From Haliclystus octoradiatus (taxonomy: Eukaryota; Cnidaria; Staurozoa; Stauromedusae; Haliclystidae), in NCBI GenBank assembly GCA_916610825.1, contig OU744452.1, positions 12,628,110 through 12,692,109 on the forward strand: a stretch of 64,000 nucleotides of DNA, read 5' to 3'. The position numbers were made by a program, and so were the translations under genes. The stretch's first letter is position 1, and the number at the start of each line of letters is the position of its first letter. The notes below the pieces were generated by a model that saw nothing but the letters and a program-made list of their open reading frames with translations, was not told the DNA's origin and searched no databases. This document shows, in pieces, positions 1 through 11,100 of the stretch.

Positions 1-667
1 TGTCATTTGTTACAGATTTAATAAGCAAGAATTTATTACCAAGTGATTATTTGGAAATGTATTGATACAATGGATAGAAAGTTGGCTTTGTTTTGAAAAG
101 ATCAGTTTCGAAAACAGCACACTGCTTGAATGACCTGTTCCATTATCAAACATGTTGTTACACATCTACAAAGAATATTATGGACATTAAATGATTTTCA
201 TGGACCATTCAAGGACTGTTCCTAACTATCAATGCAATGTCTATGAATCATGAATTAAATATTTATGAATTTTCCATAGAAATTCTATGGTACTGTAATT
301 CATGAACTGTTTATGAAAAGTTTATGAAGTTCAGAATAAGCACAGCTCAGTACAGTATAACTAATTTATCATCGGAAAGTCATTAGGGTCATGTAACTGC
401 TATAATGAATACAACTGCCACTACCAGTTCATGCTATGAAGCAACCTTTTGACTGTGAATATGCTACAAGCGGAAAACTGTTATTGAACATATCATTCAT
501 GTGCCATTTCAGCAATTAAAAGTACCCGTTGAATAATTTTAAAAGACCAAAATTATGCCAAAATAGTTTTCGTTGACCATCTTACGTCATGCCTCTTTAC
601 GAATCCTGTTACACATAGATTTAGGAATTCCTAGATTTAACTATATTGTGACTATTTTGTGTTTCAG
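1..667. other. intron of XRCC6, no coding signal
   Basis: This stretch precedes the first visible XRCC6 exon and should be intronic. It is AT-rich with many short TTCATGAA-like words. A loosely matching inverted counterpart of about 150-230 lies at about 1065-1115, on the other side of the exon. I see no exon here. Confidence 0.6.
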
Positions 668-3436
668 TTCCTCAAACGGATCGTATCGATACCAAAATCA
701 AGAATGAAAGTATCAATTTTACACAACTTGTGTATCCAATCGGATATGATCCGGAAACAAGCTCGAAGAAACGAAAGGCAGTAAGTTTTTAACTTCATCT
801 GGCGCTATTCTTTTCGCTGATTTCCTCTTTTTTCTGAGCTTTTTTCTGAGCCCCACAACAAAAGAAATCCACCTAAAACATTGATTTTGCTAAATTTTTT
901 CAGCATTTTTCCAAAGGGTTTTTCTTTCTTTTGACTGAGCTTGACTCTCGTACCTGCTTAAATTATCATCAACTTTGCCTACCATTCATGAACATTCATA
1001 TGGCATTTACAATTTAGAAATATCTCCTGTATGGCTGATGAAAAGTTCATGATATTTTAGTTCATCAAAGTTCTATCATGGACAATACTCTTTGTATATC
1101 TGTTCAATGATAACAAGATTTATAAAGCCACTTCTATCATATGTCAATTCAGTGGCGATCTACAGCCATTGCTTAATTGAAATTGAAATGTAATCAATAT
1201 AAATCATGAACTTTGCGAAAAGCTGATTTCCACTATACACTATTGTTTTGTTATTAATTTATGTTAGATATTCTTGATTGGCTCATTGTTCTTGATCTTA
1301 GATCTTAGAGACTTGTAGATCTCTGTTGAGGGAGAGTGTACTTGATTAAGACAGCCGTCGACATTCCTTTGTTGCTGGCATTCTGTCAGGTCACCGAGAG
1401 GGGTGTATTAGTGAGGGGAATTTGTCCGGGCCCAGGCAATTTATATAGGCTCCGCAAGGCTCTCCGGCTACATTGTCGATCGGTTTGTCTGTTTTACGTT
1501 GGTTGTAGCCTGTGTGCAGACTTACTGTTTTCCTACGTCAAATTATTTTCCTTTGTTTTTCTACCTAGCCTGCGTGCAGACTAAAATCTATCTTGGCGAA
1601 AGTGTAAACTTTCGCCAAGATAGGTTTTGGTCTCCACGCAGGCTATTCCTACCTTGACAAAGGAAAACAGTAGGTCTGCACGCAGGCTAGGTTGGTTGCG
1701 GATATATAGAAGAAACTATTTTGTTTATAACGATGTCACGTTTTATGTTGAATTATTCTATATAACGTACTAGATTTAACTGATCTTTCTGGTGAAATGT
1801 GGTACCTTTCTTCTTATAGATAATGGTTAGTACGGCACATCGCCCATTACATACTTTTTGAAAGTTCCCTAGGGGTGCTACTATTGACAGTTTCTACTGT
1901 ACTGCGAAAGAATTTCATGTAAGAGCCATATGTACAAAATCTCCAGGGCTTGAAATCAGCTCGGAATTTCTATCGTCGGTATTGCATCCCCGTATTCTTT
2001 CCTGTTCCTGTTCAGACAGATATTCATAGATTAATTGTGATGGATTTGATTTGCACTCACATCTAAAACCCACTGGCTCTAGAGTGCTAATCTGGTTGCA
2101 TCCGTCGACCTTGGCTTGATGGATTATTTATTTTGAACATTGTAATAAATTACCGTCAGCAGTGCTATAAAATATGAATATTTTCAAAAGACTATTTTTG
2201 CAGTTTGTCAAGATCTCCTAATTGGAAGAGTGTTTCTCTATTTACAGGGACCGTCGTCTTCGGCTTCAAAGCCTAAACAGGTTAAAGTAGTAGCAGATGT
2301 TTCTTCTGGAGAAATGAAAACACTGGCCAGCCAACAAAAGGTTTGTGGTCTACGTTTATATAGACACGTAGATATTGAATTTTGTCAGACTAATTTTACC
2401 CTTGCTAACTCTAGTTACTACTAATAAATGAATGGATACATTAACTTATATGTGGCTATGATTGACTGGTCACGTGATATGTAAATAAGTATTTCTAAGT
2501 CCATATGTGATTGGATATAAATTGCATGCGTTACAGGCTATACACGTTTACTCATACACAACGTTTCGATTCCTTCTTCATATACTATTCTCAAGTTAGT
2601 TTTTTTATTAATTGGGTAAAGAGGAATATATACTAATTGTTTATGATCCTTTTTTCTTGACTTACATAATTTGATCTATAAATATGTCCTTGAGTTTGTG
2701 TACGAATCAGTATCAATTAACATTATCGGGAACAAATAATGATATTTAAGCAATCACCTGAGCGACGCCTTATTGCAAGAAATTCAAAATTGCAAGTGTA
2801 AAAACGTGGATTATGGAGCCTTTACATCGGGCATCTACGCCTTGAGATGAGAATTATAACTTACGACCTAATTCTGTTAGCTATATTTGATTGGGGGAAA
2901 TATGTTCAAGTTCAGAGAGACGCCAGCGCTGTGAGTTTATTGCCCTTAAGCAAAAGGTTTTCCTTGATTGGTATTAACGTTGCGTGAGTGATTAGATTTT
3001 CTAAATAGATTACATGTAGATTATCTGCCGGATTATCTGCATAGATGTTTTTTTAAAATAGTAGATCTCAGACCTCTCGTGCAGGAATCATCTTGAAGCT
3101 AATGATGACCGATATAGCTACTATACAAACGTCGAAATATTAAGCTCTTTGTTTGTCTGTTTTCTTACTCTTTGTAAATTTGAAAGTTAAACCCTTTACG
3201 ATTGACTCCTCATTTACAGAGTCTGCATATGTCAATCTGATTGGTTGATTTCATCTCGTACGCACGTATCTTTAATTATTTATCTTGGAGATTAAAACTG
3301 TTTTTATGTGATTCCATTGCAGCTTAATAAACTAACGGTTCCTGTTCTGAAACAATTTTGTGATAGCAATGATCTTCATCCGGTGTCAAAGAAAAAATCT
3401 GATCTCATTGCAGCCATAGAAATGCATTTCTTATGA
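668..3436 (+). CDS. XRCC6: XRCC6 / Ku70, C-terminal exons (5' part outside the window)
   Basis: Ku70 is the 70-kDa subunit of the Ku heterodimer, which binds DNA ends in the nucleus and starts non-homologous end joining. Three coding exons are visible: 668-780, 2248-2340 and 3323-3436, each with an AG acceptor and, for the first two, a GT donor. Phases close: 113, 93 and 114 bases, with a TGA stop at 3434-3436. The first exon encodes a segment with LVYPIGYDPE followed by a basic KKRK, matching the Ku70 region before the C-terminal linker. The second is a polar linker rich in S, K and Q. The last encodes a SAP domain (LNKLTVPVLKQFCDSNDL, then KKKSDLIAAIEMHF), the DNA-binding end of Ku70. The von Willebrand-like and Ku core domains lie upstream of the window. 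The assignment rests on the order YPxxY, basic linker, then terminal SAP. Expression signals are not visible apart from the downstream poly(A) site. Confidence 0.85.
1506..1695. repeat. nested palindromic MITE (TAGCCTGCGTGCAGAC ends) in XRCC6 intron
   Basis: The stretch folds back on itself. The outer arms (about 1508-1555 and 1660-1692) share TAGCCTGYGTGCAGAC and ACTGTTTTCCT. The inner arms (about 1569-1620) contain a perfect palindrome centred on CTTTCGCCAAG. Four copies of the GCCTGCGTGCAGAC-type end are present, which suggests one element inserted in or recombined with another copy of itself. No transposase is present. Confidence 0.75.
1811..1899 (-). repeat. partial MITE, CAGTAGAAACT family
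   Basis: On the minus strand this begins CAGTAGAAACTGTCAATAG and contains CCCTAGGGAACTTTCAAA and GGGCGATGTGC. All of these recur in the element at 12469-12866. The end is followed by TA, as in TA-targeting elements. It is a fragment; the second terminus is not recognisable. Confidence 0.65.
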
Positions 3437-3581
3437 TACCTACAAATATACTTCTGATGGTTTATCTTATTTTGAATAGGTTCTAAGTTACAAAAAGATA
3501 GGATTTACAGCAGAGAATCAAAACAGCTATAAATAGATATTCCTGATTTTATAATGTACATATTAAGATTCTTACCCTTCA

Positions 3582-3587
3582 AATAAA
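3582..3587 (+). terminator. XRCC6 polyadenylation signal AATAAA
   Basis: A canonical AATAAA lies about 145 bases after the XRCC6 stop codon, giving a short 3' UTR. No competing signal is closer to the stop. Confidence 0.7.
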
Positions 3588-5193
3588 ATATTGTCATAAA
3601 ACTATATATGGATTATTTTATACTCAATTGTTGCACTCATAAAATAGTACTGCTGCTGTCTTCATGTCCACCCGCACATCATGGCCCTTGTTGCGCCCAG
3701 CCCATATTCCTACCACATATGCGACCTTTGCTAACGGTCTTCAATTCTCCACCCTGTTGTAAGAGGTCAAATGTTGTGACTCTCGCTGATTAGTTTGATA
3801 TTTGGCATGCAGTGTTGAATACGTAATTTTTCCGTGATTTGTTATCGCATGTTGCAGTTGTTATTTTTATAATAATGACCATGCGAACCGGATTACTTTG
3901 AACTAGGTTTGAAAAGCAGATGCGATTTTAAGCTGACGATTTAAAATATGAAGTCATATGACATGAACGTGTTAAATACATGAGATTAAACCATAAATAA
4001 TTATTTTTTGTCGTCAAAATATTAAGAAGAATTCATTTTAGCTCGTCGGGCTATTTCGAAAACGTGAAGATGTTTATGTCTACGCAAATCACGATTCTGA
4101 TATTTGATCCTTTGCGATTCGTGGAAAGTATTCCATTTTTACATATCATGCACAAATGCGGCAACGATGAATGCTAATTTGACCACAGCTTGAATCTTTT
4201 GTAGAAGTGAAGGTGCAAAAGAATTGAATTTGAAAGTGTGATAATTATATTCATTTTTTGCGGCCAATATTAAAAGTGGTATTTACTTGTATAGTCAATC
4301 AAGAAAACTATTTACTGTCTTCGAGCCGCATCCAAATATTTCTACTTCCGTGCTCAGGGCCACTCATAGCAAAACCTTTTCAAATTTGTAGTCTCTTACT
4401 AAATGTTCTGATTCTATTAAGCTCTTATCAAGATGATGAATACATCGTGGAACGCTTCCTACGGGAATGAAGGTAAGTTTTATTTATCTTTTATTATTTT
4501 ATGCCCTCCACTTCCTCAGACAGCAAAGTGTTATTGTCATGATTCGTGAGAAAAACAATCGGATAGTTTTGAATAAAACCTTGATATTCATATACAAATA
4601 CAATCAACGTATAGTTTTAAATTCCGATAACACTTTTTACACTTTGAAGCCTGCGGGTAATAAATCAAACCACGGAATGTATAAAATCATAATGCTAAAA
4701 CAGTTAGGTTATTACAAACTAGGCCTATATGTATTTGGTCACAACTTTCAAATCAGTTAAGTGTCAACGATTTGTGGACCATAGTCTTATGTTGGTTTGT
4801 ATTCATGGTATAGCATACATCTTGGAGCTATTCTTAGCTATTTTCGATTTTGTACTTGAAATTTACAGCTATGCATCGACTGCAGCTTAATTAAATGCTC
4901 TCACTCTGGACTTTCACCAACATATTGTTACGGATGATTCTGTTACTAATAAACTTCATGGAAATTATTCTGCGAATTCCTGTTAGCATATTAGCATCAT
5001 TTATGTCCTGGATTGAATCTACCTTATTTTTGTAATCTCAAAAGATTGACAGAATAATGCCAGGTTGATGATTAATATCTAAAAATATTTTTTTTTTTCA
5101 ATGGGGATCATTTTGGGCGTATTACCCTCTCCTAATACTTTATTTACAACCACAACAACACTTTCAAATGAATGTCAAATTTTCAAAAACAAC
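3588..5193. other. intergenic region between XRCC6 and parvin
   Basis: About 1.6 kb without a supported gene or clear repeat. Short open frames at 3608-3793, 4258-4470 and 4467-4760 have AT-driven composition and no homology I recognise. The parvin promoter and 5' UTR should lie near the right end, but no convincing TATA box is visible. Confidence 0.5.
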
Positions 5194-8100
5194 ATGGCGT
5201 CCTCACCTACAGCAGCCACCACTCCTACTAGCGGTGGAGGTACTTTAAAAAAGGATAAACAGGGATGGATGGGAACTTTAACAAGGGGAAGGAGAAAGGC
5301 TGAGAAAGAAGGTATATGATTATGAAGCATTTCGCTTGTTGCTTTTTCGATAATCTGTAAAACAGATAATTCCACATAACTTAAAAGCTTGCCATTTTAT
5401 TTACTCTCAAAATGGAAGTGGTGTAGCCTATACTCATACTTCACAGCTGGTGCCAGGAATATGAATTTCATAAGCATCACATCATAAAGTTTGATCTAAA
5501 ATCATAGTTTATATATCTATGTTTATTATTCTATTGATAGTTATTGTCATTGTCATTTTGTATGATGTGATAAACAAACATATTTTGTCCGTTATAGGCT
5601 AGGCCTATCCATTATCCAATCCACACATCATCACAGGCCTATGTCACGACTTTCTGTGTTGTAGTTTTTGTTCATTGCTGGTTCGTTGTACATAACCATG
5701 TGTGAACCTTCTCAAGAAACGTTTTTGACTTACAGATGCAAGCTATTTCACACTTCCTTTGATGAATGACTTTTAAAATTGCCTTGGTAATGATGGTAGT
5801 GTCTAGAATCTTGTCTGAAAAGTACAACATGGCAGTGGTCTGATTTACCGTTTCTTGCTTGACTACTACTTATGGCGCTGCAATTTTATTACAAATCAGC
5901 AATCTTAACATAAAAAAGAGATCTGCTTCAAAAGTATGTAGGCCTGACCCTAACAACTCTCCGAATTATCCAACAAAATGTATGAAAGTAATATCATTCA
6001 AATCCCGTGTTTTAATCTGTGTTTTTATATCCCTTTCTTTTTTATTTTGTTTAATAATCTTCGTATCGAAACAAATGTATCTTTTGATTTTGCGGTCTTT
6101 GCGACTTTACATCAACACTGCTATTGTTCTTCAAGGATCTCCCCATGGACCTCCCCGATCCAATTCGGCTCTTAAACCAAGCAACGCACGTAACTCATTG
6201 CTAGTTATAATAAATGTGTGAGAGTGCTCAATATTAGTTAAAACAGAGAGTTAAAGTGTATATCCCGGATATTGGGAGATTGCTTCTTTAGATAGAGAAA
6301 AATTTTCTGTAAGTATATGCTCTTCTTGTATTTTTAATTTTTTGCATAGTGAAAACAGAAGAAGATCATGTACAAATAGAAAATTTTTCTCTATCTAAAG
6401 AAGCAATCTCCCAATATCCAGGATATAAACTTTAAAACAGAGAAAGTTGAGACACAAGCCTTTTCCGTTAATCGAATTTTCACATGTTTATTTTGTATCA
6501 GAATAAAGAAAGTATGAAGAAAACCATCTGATGATCGCAAAATAAATATGTGAAATGCTGAGTAACGGAAAAAGGCTTATGCCTCATCTTTGCTTCAATT
6601 CTAAATCAGCAATTAGAAATTAATGTTCTCTTGCTTAGGTCAATAAAATTAAATCTATAGTTTCTCGTCAGCGCCTGCATCCAATTTAGATGTTGCATCA
6701 CAAAATTTCATTATTCATTATCTCTGATGAAACTGTCATTTACGGATGATTAAGTAACTGATTTCTCATTTTCATTTGTGCAGATTCAATCACCAATGAT
6801 TTGTTAAACAATTTAGAATGTTCTGTGGCCATCCCTAAACAAACTATGTACATATGCAGGGCCGGATTTAGGCGTAAGCAGAATAAGCAAATGCTTTGGG
6901 CCTTTCCGAAAATAGGCCTTTTCAAATTAAAGGTCACTTTTTTTTTTCTCAATTAACCAATGATTTAAAGAAATATTTGCGAATCTTTCATGGTGTTTCA
7001 TTCCATCACAACCAATTGCAAACTAATAATTTTTAATATAAGTTTTTCCATGTACAAATGGGTGACGCTAATTAGGCTACAGTATTTAACACTTAACGCA
7101 GGGTCTAACTCAATTGTATCATTAAGGTGTGAAAATTTCACCACAACAAAAATAGAAGCTACAGTCTATCTATTAAGTGCCAAACTCTGCACTGCATGAC
7201 AGAAATAAATTTTAGCATTACTATATATGAAGTATAAAGCAAGCATATAACCTTGGAACATCGCCCTAACCCTAACACAATTTTGATTCCTATTCTATTT
7301 AGTTATATTATCATCAAACTTAGCGTATAGTGCTAGTTTGCCAGCCAACAAGTAAGATAATTACACTTTCTAGAGGATGCAAGCTTTTACATTAAAAGTG
7401 AAAGTTATTGTCATCTAGGGATTACAACAGGGTCTGACAAAAGTGGGGACCCTAGGATCCTAGATCCCGGTAGGCTAGAGCAAATTCAGAAGTAAATTGA
7501 CAATTTTATAAGTTATAGACCAAACCTCAACAAAATATTCAGAAGAAAATGTTGAAAATATTTTAATATTCCGGAAGGCTAAACGTTTTGTCGGACACTG
7601 GATTGAAAACAAACTAGTTTTGATTTTCAATGCACACAACGGTATTAATGTTTTGATAAGACGTGCAATAGATGTTGAGTTTGCACTGTTTTCGTAAACA
7701 ATCTTGAATTTATTTTTTTGTGTGCCAAATCATAATGAATCTCAACTTAAATGAATATCAATGTTGTATATATTCCTAGCGTTTATCAAGTCACTCATTT
7801 GTATTCCGTATTTTATAGACTGTTTTTTCTTCCTTTAGTATTCATAACAAATATTCACCTGTTATTCTTCATCTTCTTGTTTCTTTGGCTAAGTTGAGGC
7901 TCGATATTTGTTTTACGATGTCATAATATTATTGTTGGATTGCTATTTTAGTCACTGAATTGGAAGAAGAGGGTAAACATGCAATTGAAGATCCAACTTC
8001 GGCAAACAAAAATCGAACACCGGATCAATACCAGCTAGGTAAGATAGATTATAGATAGATCAATCTAATAGAAGAACTACAGTCAAACCTGTTATAACGG

Positions 8101-11100
8101 TCACCTCTATACAGCAGCCACCTATCTGTAGTGGTCACTCTTGCAATGACTAAAATAGTAATTTCTATTGAATCAAACCTGTATATAAAGGCCACCTGTC
8201 TATAGTGGTCAATTTATCTACCTCTCCTAGCTGGCCGTTATATACAGGTTTCACTGTATATGAAAACCAATATCTAACTAATGTAGACTGTAACAGTCTG
8301 CCACGTCACCCATAGATTGGGAGGATTTGCATTTATCTAAAACATCAAATGAGTACCATCTTCGTATGGCTGATGGAGTAGTCCAGAGGGATTTACATTG
8401 TGAGTAGCTGGAATGACAATATTTCAAGGATTGTTTCAGGTTAAATGTTTTCTGAAGGGTTTGAATAAAAATACAGGTTACTGGGAGAAGACATTTGTCA
8501 GACAGTGCCTATGTAGGATAAAGAATGCTAGAGTTAAGTAAGATTGTGAAAAACCTACTTTACAGTATTGTAGTAATTCTTCATTTCCATATTTTTGAAT
8601 TACAGAGGAAGGCCAAGAACGGTTGATGGTTGAGCCTAATTCACTTGACAACTACAAAGTGAAAGAATTATGTGATGTAAGATTATATATATATATATAT
8701 ATACCTATAAATGTGGGTGAACGTCTGCGTGTATGTGTGGTCCAGTTTTACGCTGTTTTCTCAGTTTGCTTTAAAATTAAGTCCCTTGCCAAGTTAATTT
8801 TTTATTTCACCAATATTGATAGGATTTAATCCTACGGATGTTGTCAGGTTTTTTCCAACATCTTGGGCTAAATGACTTGTTATTTTTGCCAACATTGATA
8901 GGTTTTGTTGAGTTTATTTTTGTCAACAACGATGATAATTTGAGGGATTATAACTAGTCAATCGAGCCCGCCAATCCTGAGTCGAGGTATGTCATTGTTG
9001 ACCAATCAGAAGAAGGCTCATATTTCACAAATCCTACCAATGTTGGCGAAAATAAAAGTCATTTGACCATTTCTCTAGCATCGATAGGATTTTCTTCGAC
9101 AACAATAGAATTCAGCAAAATCCTACCAATGTTGGCGGAATTTTTGAACGTCTTCAAAATACAAAATTTCTGGCAAAAGGCTAAGCCTACCGGGATGCTG
9201 AAACATTTTTCTTGTAAATTTTTGTTGCAAGGTTTGGCTTACAAATCAGGTAAACTAGAATGTTCTTCTTAACTCTTCAAGTAGCCAGCATCCTTACTTT
9301 TCTGTAGCTTATATGTAAATTTAGTTTGTGAATATCAATAAATATGTGATGGTTTTGTATATAGTTTCTTCTCGATTGGTTAAACGACGAGCTTGCACCA
9401 CAGCGAATTGTTGTTAAGAACCTATCTGAAGATCTCTATGATGGCCAAATCCTCGCTGCTTTCATTGGTAAGTAACTAATGTTATGTGAATATAATTTAA
9501 ATGCATTGCTCTCATAATTTATCAATGTAAAAGTATTGAGTATTAGCAACGGGTTACCCATGTTGCTGGTTGATCTTCAAATTTATCATTCAGATTTATT
9601 TCACTATAAATTATATAGTGAAATGGCTGACACATTTTGCAGAATACATGTGTAGGAGAAATTGTAACTACATCGAAGTCATAAATTATTTTCTGTTTTT
9701 TAAAGTTGAGCAAAATTTCCATATTAAATATGTATCCATATTTAACAGAATAAGACACATTTTCTAAATTTGAGTTCCGATACAACGTTGTCCAAACGTA
9801 CAGAAAAACAATGATGGGATGATGACGTTCACAACGTCAATGATGCATATCTGTGGCATGGTAATTGAATAGGGGAATACCCTTATTTGGCAGTTTGTAG
9901 TCGGAAGCCGCAAAAAAAGCTATGGAAGAAACAAAGCTTCCGCGATAACCTGGTTTGAAATACAGCGGTTTGAAAAGTGACTAATTGATGGATAAACATA
10001 CGGTTTGCACAACGCACTTGATGACAAGTACCGTATATGCAAGATTATATAGAACTACGAAAATAATGTGCCATCTGTATACTGTATTATATCAATATAT
10101 TTTCACATTGGATTTGTTAGAACAACTTTCTGGCGTTGATCTTGGTGAATTAAAAGGAGTAACCCAATCAGTTGGTGTCCAGAAACAAAAGCTTGCCCAG
10201 CTTATTGATGAAGTAAATAAATTACTTAATTTACCACCTGAAGGCGATGGCCGATGGACATCAGAATGTGAGTAATTATACATGCCAGTGAATACTGAAT
10301 AGAGTATCTATAATTTGATTTGTGTTGTACTCATCAGGAATTGAGAATTAAGAGATTAAACAATTTACATAGTTTTCACAATAGGTGATTCTACTGAAAA
10401 AGTAAATTATTGATTATGACGTAAATCATCTGAAAGAATTGATTGGTAAAAGTTTGAAGCCGATCCAATAAGGAATGATGGAGATATCGATGTTTTAATG
10501 TGTCTACTCTGCGAACCTTTATTTTCGTCACGACAATATTCAAATTTGTACTTACAGTTGTTATAGCTAATTAGTTGTTATAGTGATGGATTGGCTCTCA
10601 TCTCCTCTTGTTTCTATGTAGATAGAGATTGATGGAGCATATTTATGAATAGGATTATAAATATATCGTTGCTATTTGTGTGGCCAAGGAATTTTTCAAT
10701 TTTGAAATAAGATAATCTGTTGGCCACTGTATATTTCTGACTACAGCTCGTATCCGGTATAGAGTAGTGGCTACTCAGCATCTTACGTATTTCTTCAACT
10801 GCAAAAGCTCCATAAGTAACTGTTGACTGATCTATAAATCCCGCTTTGATATACCGCACTTTGACGAGCAGTAAGCGGGACTTATTCCCTTCGTACAGCG
10901 TTGTGCAGGACTCTGCACAACGGCATTCTGTTTGATCGTATTGTTCTGACAAATTATCATGCATTTGATGTACAGGGAAAGACGGGGTCCAACATTTCGT
11001 AAATTAATGAAAGATGCAACATGCAAGCCAAAATAAAATGAATTAAATCTATATGGAAACTTATGGTTATTAAATCAAGTCGATTAACTAATGCTTGTCA

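Noticed and set aside
5859-6221. 120-codon frame in parvin intron 1
   Set aside because: Ends beside a MITE, has overlapping alternatives in another frame and no recognisable domain.
10614-10964. Minus-strand 116-codon frame in parvin intron 5
   Set aside because: No signal peptide, domain or splice partner; composition is similar to the surrounding intron.
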